Origin: Prevotella sp.
GTDB lineage: Bacteria; Bacteroidota; Bacteroidia; Bacteroidales; Bacteroidaceae
Assembly (NCBI GenBank): GCA_024681875.1
Contig: JAILAA010000189.1
Span: 25,491-89,490, forward strand
Reading direction: 5' to 3'
Length of the DNA stretch: 64,000 bases
The notes beneath the pieces are model-generated. The model ran no database searches. It had not been told where the DNA came from and saw only the letters and a program-made list of their open reading frames with translations. Position numbers and translations under genes: made by a program. Shown piece after piece: positions 15,855-22,913 of this stretch; positions within the stretch are counted from its first letter, which is position 1; each line of letters begins with the position of its first letter.

Positions 15855-16724
15855 TTACTCAGCGGCGGGAGCTTCTTCCTCGGCAGCGGGAGCTTCGGCT
15901 ACGGGAGCCTCCTCAGCGGCGGGAGCAGCCTGCTCGTCCTTACGGGCGCGGCGTGCACCAGCAGCGCGGCGGGGTTTCATTTCCTCAGCCTCAGCATCGG
16001 CCTGAGCCTCAGCAGCTTTCTCGTCAGCCTTCTCAGCCTTTCGCTCCTCAATACCCTCGGCAATAGCAGCGCAGCAAGCGTTGAGGATAACCTCCACGCT
16101 GTCCTTGGCGTCGTCGTTGGCTGGGATTACGAAATCAACATTTGAAGGATCGCTATTGGTGTCGACGATGCCGAATACGGGGATGCCCAAACGGTTGGCC
16201 TCGCGCACAGCGTTGTTCTCCTTCATCACGTCGACGACGAAGAGAGCGCTGGGCAGACGGGTGAGGTCGACGATTGAGCCGAGGTTCTTCTCCAGCTTAG
16301 CGCGCTGGCGAGTCACCTGCAGCAACTCACGCTTCGACAGGTTGCCGAAGGTGCCGTCGCTCATCAGTTTGTCGATATTAGCCATCTTCTTCACAGCCTT
16401 GCGGATGGTGGGGAAGTTGGTGAGCATGCCACCGGGCCAGCGCTCGATGACGTAAGGCATATTGATGCTGGTTGCCTTCTCGGCAATCACTTCCTTGGTC
16501 TGTTTTTTAGTACCTACGAAGAGGACTTTCTTGCCCTGACGGGCGATGTTCTTCAGGGCCTCGGCAGCGTCGTCAATCTTCACGACGGTCTTATGGAGGT
16601 CGATGATATGGATGCCGTTGCGCTCACCATAGATGTAGGGAGCCATAGCGGGGCACCACTTACGCTTCAGGTGGCCGAAGTGGCAGCCGGCCTGCAGCAG
16701 CTGGTCAAAATTTGTTCTTGCCAT
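15855..16724 (-). CDS. rpsB: 30S ribosomal protein S2
   Basis: A 289-residue ribosomal protein S2, with the conserved N-terminus FDQLLQAGCHFGHLKRKWCPAM and the motif ERWPGGMLTNF. Residues beyond about 225 form a charged and then Ala/Glu/Pro-rich tail (EEAPVAEAPAAEEEAPAAE), a common extension in this phylum. The gene lies downstream of rplM-rpsI in the same direction, as in other Bacteroidetes. Confidence 0.98.
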   Translation of the reverse strand: MARTNFDQLLQAGCHFGHLKRKWCPAMAPYIYGERNGIHIIDLHKTVVKIDDAAEALKNIARQGKKVLFVGTKKQTKEVIAEKATSINMPYVIERWPGGMLTNFPTIRKAVKKMANIDKLMSDGTFGNLSKRELLQVTRQRAKLEKNLGSIVDLTRLPSALFVVDVMKENNAVREANRLGIPVFGIVDTNSDPSNVDFVIPANDDAKDSVEVILNACCAAIAEGIEERKAEKADEKAAEAQADAEAEEMKPRRAAGARRARKDEQAAPAAEEAPVAEAPAAEEEAPAAE

Positions 16725-16849
16725 TGTTTGCTTTCTTTTAAATAATGTGTTTACTTTCTTTTTAATTCTTTCGCTTTAGAATCAGCCAGAAGGTAGTCAC
16801 CATTAAGATGAATCCCCCTGGTTTAGATACTAAACTCGTCCAGCAGATA

Positions 16850-17236
16850 TTAACGCTTGCTGAACTGGAAGCGACGACGTGCCTTGGGCTGACCGGGCTT
16901 TTTGCGCTCTACCTCGCGGCTGTCGCGTGTGAGGAATCCCTGGGTCTTCAGGCTCTTCTTATCCTCGGCATTAGCCTTCACCAGTGCGCGGGCGATAGCC
17001 ATACGCAGGGCCTGGCTCTGACCGGTGAAACCACCACCGTCGAGGTTAGCCTTGATGTCGTACTTCTCGGCGCACTCCAGCAGGTTCAGGGGCTGCTTCA
17101 CCACGTACTGCAGGATGGCTGAGGGGAAATACTCGGTTAAGTCTTTCTTGTTGATCGTAATCTTGCCGGTACCTTCCGACATGTAAACGCGAGCCACTGA
17201 GCTCTTACGACGACCTATTGCGTTAATTACTTCCAT
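16850..17236 (-). CDS. rpsI: 30S ribosomal protein S9
   Basis: A 128-residue S9. It has the usual N-terminus (AIGRRKSSVARVYM), the TGQSQALRMAIARAL core and the basic tail KARRRFQFSKR that reaches the ribosomal P site. It is 22 bp downstream of rplM, the widely conserved L13-S9 pair. Confidence 0.98.
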   Translation of the reverse strand: MEVINAIGRRKSSVARVYMSEGTGKITINKKDLTEYFPSAILQYVVKQPLNLLECAEKYDIKANLDGGGFTGQSQALRMAIARALVKANAEDKKSLKTQGFLTRDSREVERKKPGQPKARRRFQFSKR

Positions 17237-17258
17237 CTCTTAACTTTGAACTTTTAAC

Positions 17259-17720
17259 TTACTTATACTGGTTGATATCGATAGCCTTGGGCTTCTGGGC
17301 CTCGTGCTTATGCTCTGTGCCATCATAGATGTACAGGTTGTTCAGCAGGCTACGGCCGAGGGGGCCTTTGGGCAGCATGCCCTTCACGGCGTGCTTCAAG
17401 ATGCGCTCTACGCCAAAAGGCTTCTTGCGAAGCTCAGCGGGAGTATTGAAGCGCTGTCCGCCGGGATAGCCAGTATAACGTGTGTAGACCTTGTCGGTCT
17501 CCTTGTTGCCGGTGAACTTCACCTTGGCTGCGTTGATGATGATAACGTTGTCGCCACAGTCGACATGCGGAGTGAAGCTGGGTTTGTACTTACCGCGGAT
17601 GAGTTTGGCGACCTTAGAAGCAAGACGGCCAACCACCTGATCGGTAGCATCGATGACCACCCACTCCTTCTTGGCAGTCTCTTTGTTAATAGAGACGGTC
17701 TTGTAACTTAAAGTGTTCAT
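17259..17720 (-). CDS. rplM: 50S ribosomal protein L13
   Basis: A 153-residue L13 with WVVIDATDQVVGRLASKVAKLIRGKYKP and the GDNVIIINAAKVKFTGNK segment. It is the first gene of the rplM-rpsI-rpsB-tsf block and is preceded by a roughly 150-base structured leader with its own promoter. Confidence 0.98.
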   Translation of the reverse strand: MNTLSYKTVSINKETAKKEWVVIDATDQVVGRLASKVAKLIRGKYKPSFTPHVDCGDNVIIINAAKVKFTGNKETDKVYTRYTGYPGGQRFNTPAELRKKPFGVERILKHAVKGMLPKGPLGRSLLNNLYIYDGTEHKHEAQKPKAIDINQYK

Positions 17721-17777
17721 TTCTTCAAAAAAATACTAAAAAACAGTTCTTTTACTTTATAAAGTTTAATGTGTGAG

Positions 17778-17868
17778 CGCCGATTCACAAACCACGCTGT
17801 CCGGCCAAAGACAGACGCTATTTACACGACGTCCCGCGGGGATTCTAAGACTCTCCCCAATAATCGGA
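17778..17868 (-). ncRNA. Structured 5' leader of rplM, possible autoregulatory element
   Basis: On the minus strand the leader has a closing helix (CCGATT paired with AATCGG; plus-strand 17780-17785 and 17862-17867). It encloses a hairpin with a GGGG/CCCC stem (17838-17841 with 17855-17858) and a second hairpin with a CTGTC/GACAG stem (about 17797-17814). A multi-helix leader before a ribosomal gene suggests feedback control by L13 or S9 (inference). Leaders of this kind are known upstream of ribosomal operons in Bacteroidia. Confidence 0.6.
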
Positions 17869-17871
17869 CTG

Positions 17872-17879
17872 CAAAGGTA
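17872..17879 (-). promoter_or_regulatory. rplM promoter -7 box
   Basis: CAAAGGTA on the plus strand is TACCTTTG on the minus strand. Transcription from here would produce the structured leader of rplM. Confidence 0.75.
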
Positions 17880-17981
17880 CTGCTTTTTGCAAAAAAACAT
17901 GTCGGCAAATCTCACCTATACTTAATTTTTAAGAATATTTAACCCAAATCGATTACTTAGACATATGAATAGGTGCACTTG

Positions 17982-18044
17982 CGACGTGGTTTATATAAAT
18001 CTCGACGTTGTCTATATAAACTACGACGTGGTTTAAAGAAAAAA
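17982..18044. repeat. 21-bp tandem repeat, family A, copy 1
   Basis: Two full units and part of a third of a 21-bp sequence whose first 20 bases are close to CGACGTGGTTTATATAAACT. Units start at 17982, 18003 and 18024. The array lies between the divergent rplM and endonuclease genes and just upstream of the endonuclease promoter. The same family occurs at 50194-50235. Confidence 0.9.
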
Positions 18045-18055
18045 GGCGAATATTT

Positions 18056-18086
18056 TTTGGTGGTTGGGCCTTTTTTTGTAATTTTG
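18056..18086 (+). promoter_or_regulatory. Promoter of the secreted endonuclease gene
   Basis: TTTG at 18056-18059 and TAATTTTG at 18079-18086, separated by 19 bp, which fits the Bacteroidetes -33/-7 layout. The ATG is at 18126. Confidence 0.75.
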
Positions 18087-18125
18087 CCCTCAAATACAAA
18101 CATAACCTAAACATTATTTAATAAC

Positions 18126-20447
18126 ATGAAACGATTTTTCTACAAACGTATTTCGTTAGCCTTACTGTTCACGCTGCTCAGCGGCATGGTATGGGCACAG
18201 ATCCCCAACGGTTACTATAATAGTGCCGAGGGAAAGACAGGACAAGAGCTGAGGCAGGCCCTGCACAACATTATCTACAATCACACGAAACTAAACTATA
18301 ACAAGCTGAAAGACTACTACAAAGACACCGACGTAGATAAGAACGGCTACATCATCGACATCTACACGAACGAGAAGCGCACTCTTAGCCAGAGTGGATG
18401 GAACAAAGAGCACTCCTGGCCGCAGAGCTGGTTCAACGAGCAGGCTACACCGAAGAGCGACCTCTTCCACGTCTATCCCGTTGATGCCACGGCCAACAAC
18501 ATGCGCAGCAACTTCCCCTATGCCGTGGTGAACGAAAAAGTGACCCCCCCAGATAAATTATACACCACAAGCAACGGATCGAAAAGAGGCAGGACCACCA
18601 TGATTCCCGGCTATACCGGCTTTGTTTTCGAGCCGGCCGACCAGTACAAGGGCGACCTCGCGCGTACATATTTTTATATGTCCACCTGCTACTACGGCGT
18701 AGACAGCGGCTGGGACGAAACCGAAATGACCAACAAGAGCGACCTGAAACCCTGGGCCGTGGAGATGCTCCTGCAATGGAACGACGAAGACCCCGTGAGC
18801 CAGAAGGAGATAGACCGCAACAACGCCGTCTACAAGCACCAGAAGAACCGCAACCCCTTCATCGACAATCCCGACTACGCCCACATGATTTGGGACGAGA
18901 ACTGGACAGCAGGCACCTACTATGACATCACCTGCGCAACTGGCCTGCAGAACGGCACCGTCACCGCTCCCGCCAGGGCCGCCGAGGGCAGCACCGTCAC
19001 CATCACCGCCACACCCGACGAGGGCTACCTCACTCAGACTCTCAGCGCTTACAAGACCGGCGACCCCGCCACAACGGTCAGCGTAACCACCAACGGCACC
19101 TTCGTCATGCCCGACTACGCCGTCACCGTCAGCGCCACCTTCAAGAAGGACGACACCAACTATCGCATCGACCTGGCCGACGTCACCCACGGCACCATCA
19201 ATGCCAGTGCACCGACGGCACTCTGCGGCACCACCGTCACCCTCACCGCCACACCCGACGAGGGCTACACCCTGCACTCTTGGTACGTCTGCCAGACGGG
19301 CAACGAGAATGTGAAGGTCACTGTGAATGACAACCAGTTCGCCATGCCCGCCTACAACGTCACCGTGGCAGCTACCTTCGCACGCGACGCCGGAGCCGTG
19401 GGCAATGGCGACTTCGCTAAGGTCACAGTAGCGCCCACTGACTGGAGCGGCACCTACCTCATCGTCTGCGAGACGGAGAACGTGGCCTTCGACGGCTCGC
19501 TGGAGAAGCTTGACGCCGTCAACAACACGAAGGCCGTGACCATAGAAGACGGAATCATCACCTCGACTGACGAGCTTAACGCCGCCGTGTTCACCATCGA
19601 AGCCGTGGCTGGCGGATATGCCATCCTATCGGCCAGCGGCAACTACATCGGACAGGCCAGCGACGCCAACGGACTGATACAGGCTGAGGGACCCATGCTG
19701 AACACCATCACCATGGACGGCTCAGACGTGAACATCGTCAGCACAGGCGGAGCCTACCTGCGCTTCAACAACACCAGCAGCCAAATGCGCTTCCGCTATT
19801 ATAAGTCAAGCACTTACACCAACCAGCAGGCCATACAGCTCTACAAGAAGTCGGAGAAGGCTGAAGACGTCTTCTTCACCATCACCTTCCACAACGGCGA
19901 CGACAGCTATACGCAGACCGTGAAGGAAAACGAGCCTACCGCACTGGAGGCTTGCACCTTCACCAACAACGGCTATGTTTTTGACGGATGGACAACAAAA
20001 GAAAACGGCGAAGGTGAATACTATGAGGACGGCGCCAACATCACGCTACTGGCTGACCTCGACCTCTATGCTCAGTGGGATATGCTCTATAGCGTCACCA
20101 TCCAGCAGGAAGGCGACGGCACTGTTGATGTTACCCCCACAGAGGCCGTTGAGGGAACCATCATCACCGTCAAGGCCACACCCGCAGAAGGCTTCAACTT
20201 GCAATCTATCACCGTGAGCGACAATAGCGGCAACGCCTTCGAACTGGAAGGTGATGAGTTTGAGATGCCCGCCAGCAACATCACCGTAAGCGTGGTCTTC
20301 GCATCGCCCTCGACAGGCATCCTCAGCATCGACGCCAACGACATCGCCAAGGGTAACTGGCACGCCATTGACGGACGCGCCGTAAATGGCAAGCCACAGA
20401 CCAAGGGCATCTACATCCGCAACGGAAAGAAGCTCATCATTAAATAA
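18126..20447 (+). CDS. Secreted endonuclease I family nuclease with InlB-like repeats
   Basis: A 773-residue exported protein (signal peptide to about residue 25). Residues about 30-270 match the endonuclease I family (EndA/NucM type) with NKEHSWPQSWF, SDLFHVYPVDATANNMRSN and TYFYMSTCYYG. These secreted nucleases cut DNA non-specifically. After this come two divergent InlB-type repeats (TVTITATPDEGYL, TVTLTATPDEGYT), a beta-sandwich-like region at about 420-580, an InlB B-repeat (FHNGDDSYTQTVKENEP to ITLLADLDLYAQW), a further repeat, and a Por-type tail (GIYIRNGKKLIIK). It probably degrades extracellular DNA for nutrition or biofilm turnover. Confidence 0.88.
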   Translation: MKRFFYKRISLALLFTLLSGMVWAQIPNGYYNSAEGKTGQELRQALHNIIYNHTKLNYNKLKDYYKDTDVDKNGYIIDIYTNEKRTLSQSGWNKEHSWPQSWFNEQATPKSDLFHVYPVDATANNMRSNFPYAVVNEKVTPPDKLYTTSNGSKRGRTTMIPGYTGFVFEPADQYKGDLARTYFYMSTCYYGVDSGWDETEMTNKSDLKPWAVEMLLQWNDEDPVSQKEIDRNNAVYKHQKNRNPFIDNPDYAHMIWDENWTAGTYYDITCATGLQNGTVTAPARAAEGSTVTITATPDEGYLTQTLSAYKTGDPATTVSVTTNGTFVMPDYAVTVSATFKKDDTNYRIDLADVTHGTINASAPTALCGTTVTLTATPDEGYTLHSWYVCQTGNENVKVTVNDNQFAMPAYNVTVAATFARDAGAVGNGDFAKVTVAPTDWSGTYLIVCETENVAFDGSLEKLDAVNNTKAVTIEDGIITSTDELNAAVFTIEAVAGGYAILSASGNYIGQASDANGLIQAEGPMLNTITMDGSDVNIVSTGGAYLRFNNTSSQMRFRYYKSSTYTNQQAIQLYKKSEKAEDVFFTITFHNGDDSYTQTVKENEPTALEACTFTNNGYVFDGWTTKENGEGEYYEDGANITLLADLDLYAQWDMLYSVTIQQEGDGTVDVTPTEAVEGTIITVKATPAEGFNLQSITVSDNSGNAFELEGDEFEMPASNITVSVVFASPSTGILSIDANDIAKGNWHAIDGRAVNGKPQTKGIYIRNGKKLIIK

Positions 20448-20459
20448 CCGACCAAAAAC

Positions 20460-21125
20460 ATGAACATGAGAAAAAAAATCACCATCATGGCACTGATGCT
20501 CCTCATCGGAGGAGCCAGCACCATCCAAGCCCAGGAATGTAAGCACGAGGGCACCGGCTGCTGCCAGCAAAGTGAGAAGAAAGAGTGTTGCAATAAAGCA
20601 GCCATCGAGAACATCATGACACGCACCAGCATCCGCAAGTACACCCAGCAGCCTGTAGAGGACTGCAAAGTTGAGACGATGCTGCGCGCCGCCATGGCCG
20701 CTCCCACTGCAGTGAACAAGCAGCCGTGGCACTTCGTCGTTGTCAACGACAAGACTATACTTGGCAAACTGGCAGGCGAGGGACGTCGCGGCGACATGCT
20801 GCGCAACGCCCCGCTGGCCATCGTTGTCTGCGGCGACATGAACAAGGCCCTCGAAGGCCCGATTCGAGATTTCTGGATACAGGATGTCAGTGCAGCCACC
20901 GAGAATCTGCTCTTGGCCGCCCACGCCCTGGGACTCGGTGCCGTCTGGACAGGCCTCTACCCCAACACCGAGCGTGCCGGGCAGGTGGCTCAGACACTGG
21001 GAATGCCAGAAACCATGATGCCGCTATGCACCGTCATCATCGGATACCCCGACGAGCAACCCACTCCCAAGGACAAGTGGAAGCCCGAGAACGTATCATA
21101 CAACGTATTTGGCGGCAAACAATAG
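20460..21125 (+). CDS. Exported nitroreductase-family protein with Cys-rich N-terminus
   Basis: A 221-residue protein with a clear signal peptide (MNMRKKITIMALMLLIGGASTIQAQ) followed by a cysteine-rich segment (ECKHEGTGCC, then KKECC) before the nitroreductase fold. The core begins at about residue 55 with TRTSIRKYTQQPV and AAMAAPTAVNKQPWHFVVV, the FMN-binding signature. It continues with LLAAHALGLGAVWTGLYP and the C-terminal IIGYPDEQPTPKDKW. Most members are cytosolic NAD(P)H-FMN oxidoreductases, so export plus five cysteines is unusual. The gene follows the endonuclease gene by 12 bp and is probably cotranscribed. Confidence 0.85.
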   Translation: MNMRKKITIMALMLLIGGASTIQAQECKHEGTGCCQQSEKKECCNKAAIENIMTRTSIRKYTQQPVEDCKVETMLRAAMAAPTAVNKQPWHFVVVNDKTILGKLAGEGRRGDMLRNAPLAIVVCGDMNKALEGPIRDFWIQDVSAATENLLLAAHALGLGAVWTGLYPNTERAGQVAQTLGMPETMMPLCTVIIGYPDEQPTPKDKWKPENVSYNVFGGKQ

Positions 21126-21151
21126 GTAAGAAGAAACAAATGAAAACGATT

Positions 21152-21196
21152 GAAAAGCAAAAGGAAAAAGCATTTTCTTTTTGCTTTTCTTTTTGG
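21152..21196 (+). terminator. Hairpin terminator between the nitroreductase gene and lpxA
   Basis: GAAAAGCAAAAGGAAAA (21152-21168) pairs with TTTTCTTTTTGCTTTTC (21173-21189) with one mismatch and is followed by CTTTTTGG. It sits just upstream of the lpxA promoter. Confidence 0.7.
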
Positions 21197-21212
21197 TCTC
21201 AAATAAAATGCG

Positions 21213-21220
21213 TACCTTTG
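21213..21220 (+). promoter_or_regulatory. lpxA promoter -7 box
   Basis: TACCTTTG followed by CAGCG, 22 bp before the lpxA ATG. TTTTTGG about 20 bp upstream may serve as the -33 element. Confidence 0.75.
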
Positions 21221-21242
21221 CAGCGTCGAAACAAACATTCAT

Positions 21243-22013
21243 ATGAATCAGATACATCCTTTAGCCGTCGTCTCACCTGAAGCTCAATTGGGCGACAACA
21301 ATGTGATTGGCCCCTTCTGCGTAGTTGATGCCAACGTGGTGATGGGCGACAACAACCACCTGCTGAACAGCGTCACCATCCACACGGGAGCACGCATCGG
21401 CTCAGGTAATGAGTTCTTCCCTGGTGCCAGCATTTCGACGAAGCCGCAAGACTTGAAATTCCGTGGCGAGGAGTCGCTCTGCATCATCGGCGACAACAAC
21501 AGCATCCGTGAGAATGTGACCATCAGTCGAGGCACTGCCTCACGCGGAAAGACTGTCCTAGGCAGCGGCAATCTGCTGATGGAGAACATGCACATTGCCC
21601 ACGACTGCGTCATCGGCAACGGATGCATCATTGGCAACTCGACGAAGTTTGCAGGCGAGGTGGAGGTCGACGACAACGCCATCATCTCGGCCGAGGTGCT
21701 GTTCCACCAGTTCATACGCATCGGCAGCTACGTGATGATTCAGGGCGGCAGCCGCACCAGCCAGGACATCCCACCCTATATCATTGCCGGCAAGGAGCCC
21801 ATACGCTTCGCTGGAGTAAACCTCATCGGCCTGCGCCGCAGAGGCTTCTCAAACGAGACCATCGAGATGATTCATGACACCTACCGCACCATCTATGCAC
21901 GCGGCATCATGAAAGACGGCATCGCCGAGGCCCGCGCCAAGTATCCAGAATCAAAGGAGGTGGAATACATCTGCTCATTCATTGAGAGTTCCAAGAGAGG
22001 TGTTATCAGATAG
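21243..22013 (+). CDS. lpxA: UDP-N-acetylglucosamine acyltransferase
   Basis: First enzyme of lipid A synthesis, transferring a hydroxyacyl chain from ACP to UDP-GlcNAc. At 256 residues it has normal length. The N-terminal two thirds are hexapeptide repeats of the left-handed beta-helix (IGPFCVVDANVVMG, VIGNGCIIGNSTKFAG). The catalytic His lies in MHIAHDCVIGNG. The C-terminal helices start at GLRRRGFSNETIEMIHDTYR. It is directly followed by miaA with no spacer. In many Bacteroidetes lpxA is adjacent to lpxC/fabZ; here the two lie 11 kb apart on opposite strands. Confidence 0.97.
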   Translation: MNQIHPLAVVSPEAQLGDNNVIGPFCVVDANVVMGDNNHLLNSVTIHTGARIGSGNEFFPGASISTKPQDLKFRGEESLCIIGDNNSIRENVTISRGTASRGKTVLGSGNLLMENMHIAHDCVIGNGCIIGNSTKFAGEVEVDDNAIISAEVLFHQFIRIGSYVMIQGGSRTSQDIPPYIIAGKEPIRFAGVNLIGLRRRGFSNETIEMIHDTYRTIYARGIMKDGIAEARAKYPESKEVEYICSFIESSKRGVIR

Positions 22014-22913
22014 ATGAAGACGTTGATAGTGATTACCGGCCCTACGGCCGTGGGTAAGACAGACTTGTGCCTTGACTTGGCCCGCCACTTCAACATCCCC
22101 ATCATTAATGCTGACTCCCGACAAATATTCCGCGATTTAAAAATCGGCACTGCCGCACCTGACGAAGAACAACTCCGGCAGGTGCGGCACTACTTTGTAG
22201 GCACACTGAAACTGGAAGACTACTACAGCGCCTCATTGTATGAACAGCAGGTCATGGCACTGCTTGAAGAGTTGTTCCTCGATTCAGATTTCGCTCTGCT
22301 GTCCGGCGGTTCGATGATGTATATTGACGCTGTGTGCAACGGTATTGACGACATACCCACCGTCGACGACAAGACACGCACCACGATGAAACGACGCCTG
22401 CAAGAAGAGGGGCTGGAGGCACTCTGTGAAGAGCTGCAACGCTTAGACCCTGAACACTACGCCATAGTCGACCGTAAAAATCCACGCCGCGTGGTACATG
22501 CACTCGAAATTTGCCACATGACGGGACGTACTTACACATCGTTCCGAACCTCTCAACACTCATCCCGTCCCTTTCGCATCGTGAAGATGGCCCTGACACG
22601 ACCCCGCGAAGAGCTTTACAATCGTATCAATGCCCGCGTGGACAAGATGATGCAGCAGGGCCTGCTCGAGGAAGCTCGCCGACTATTGCCCTATAGCCAC
22701 ATGAATGCGCTGAACACGGTAGGCTATAAAGAGATGTTTGCGTACCTAAATAATATATGGACACTGGATGAGGCAGTAGAGCGCATGAAGGGCAATACGC
22801 GCCGCTATGCGCGCAAACAGCTAACGTGGTTTAAGAAAGACAACGACGTGACTTGGTTCTCACCTAACGACAAAGAACTCATCATCAAACACATCACTGA
22901 ACATGGACGATAA
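22014..22913 (+). CDS. miaA: tRNA dimethylallyltransferase
   Basis: Adds a dimethylallyl group to A37 of tRNAs that read UNN codons. At 299 residues it shows the P-loop GPTAVGKTDLCLDLA, the INADSRQIF motif, GGSMMYIDAVCNGID and the C-terminal TRRYARKQLTWFKKDN. Its ATG follows the lpxA stop codon directly, and its last 11 bases overlap the PBP gene. This indicates tight translational coupling. Confidence 0.97.
   Translation: MKTLIVITGPTAVGKTDLCLDLARHFNIPIINADSRQIFRDLKIGTAAPDEEQLRQVRHYFVGTLKLEDYYSASLYEQQVMALLEELFLDSDFALLSGGSMMYIDAVCNGIDDIPTVDDKTRTTMKRRLQEEGLEALCEELQRLDPEHYAIVDRKNPRRVVHALEICHMTGRTYTSFRTSQHSSRPFRIVKMALTRPREELYNRINARVDKMMQQGLLEEARRLLPYSHMNALNTVGYKEMFAYLNNIWTLDEAVERMKGNTRRYARKQLTWFKKDNDVTWFSPNDKELIIKHITEHGR

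Noticed and set aside
18558..19277. Minus-strand frame rich in Gly and Val opposite the endonuclease gene
   Set aside because: Composition follows from the GC-rich third positions of the opposite strand; no start signal.
20046..20924. Long minus-strand frame across the end of the endonuclease and start of the nitroreductase genes
   Set aside because: Its sequence is low-complexity Gly/Val/Asp and crosses two supported plus-strand genes; no family resemblance.
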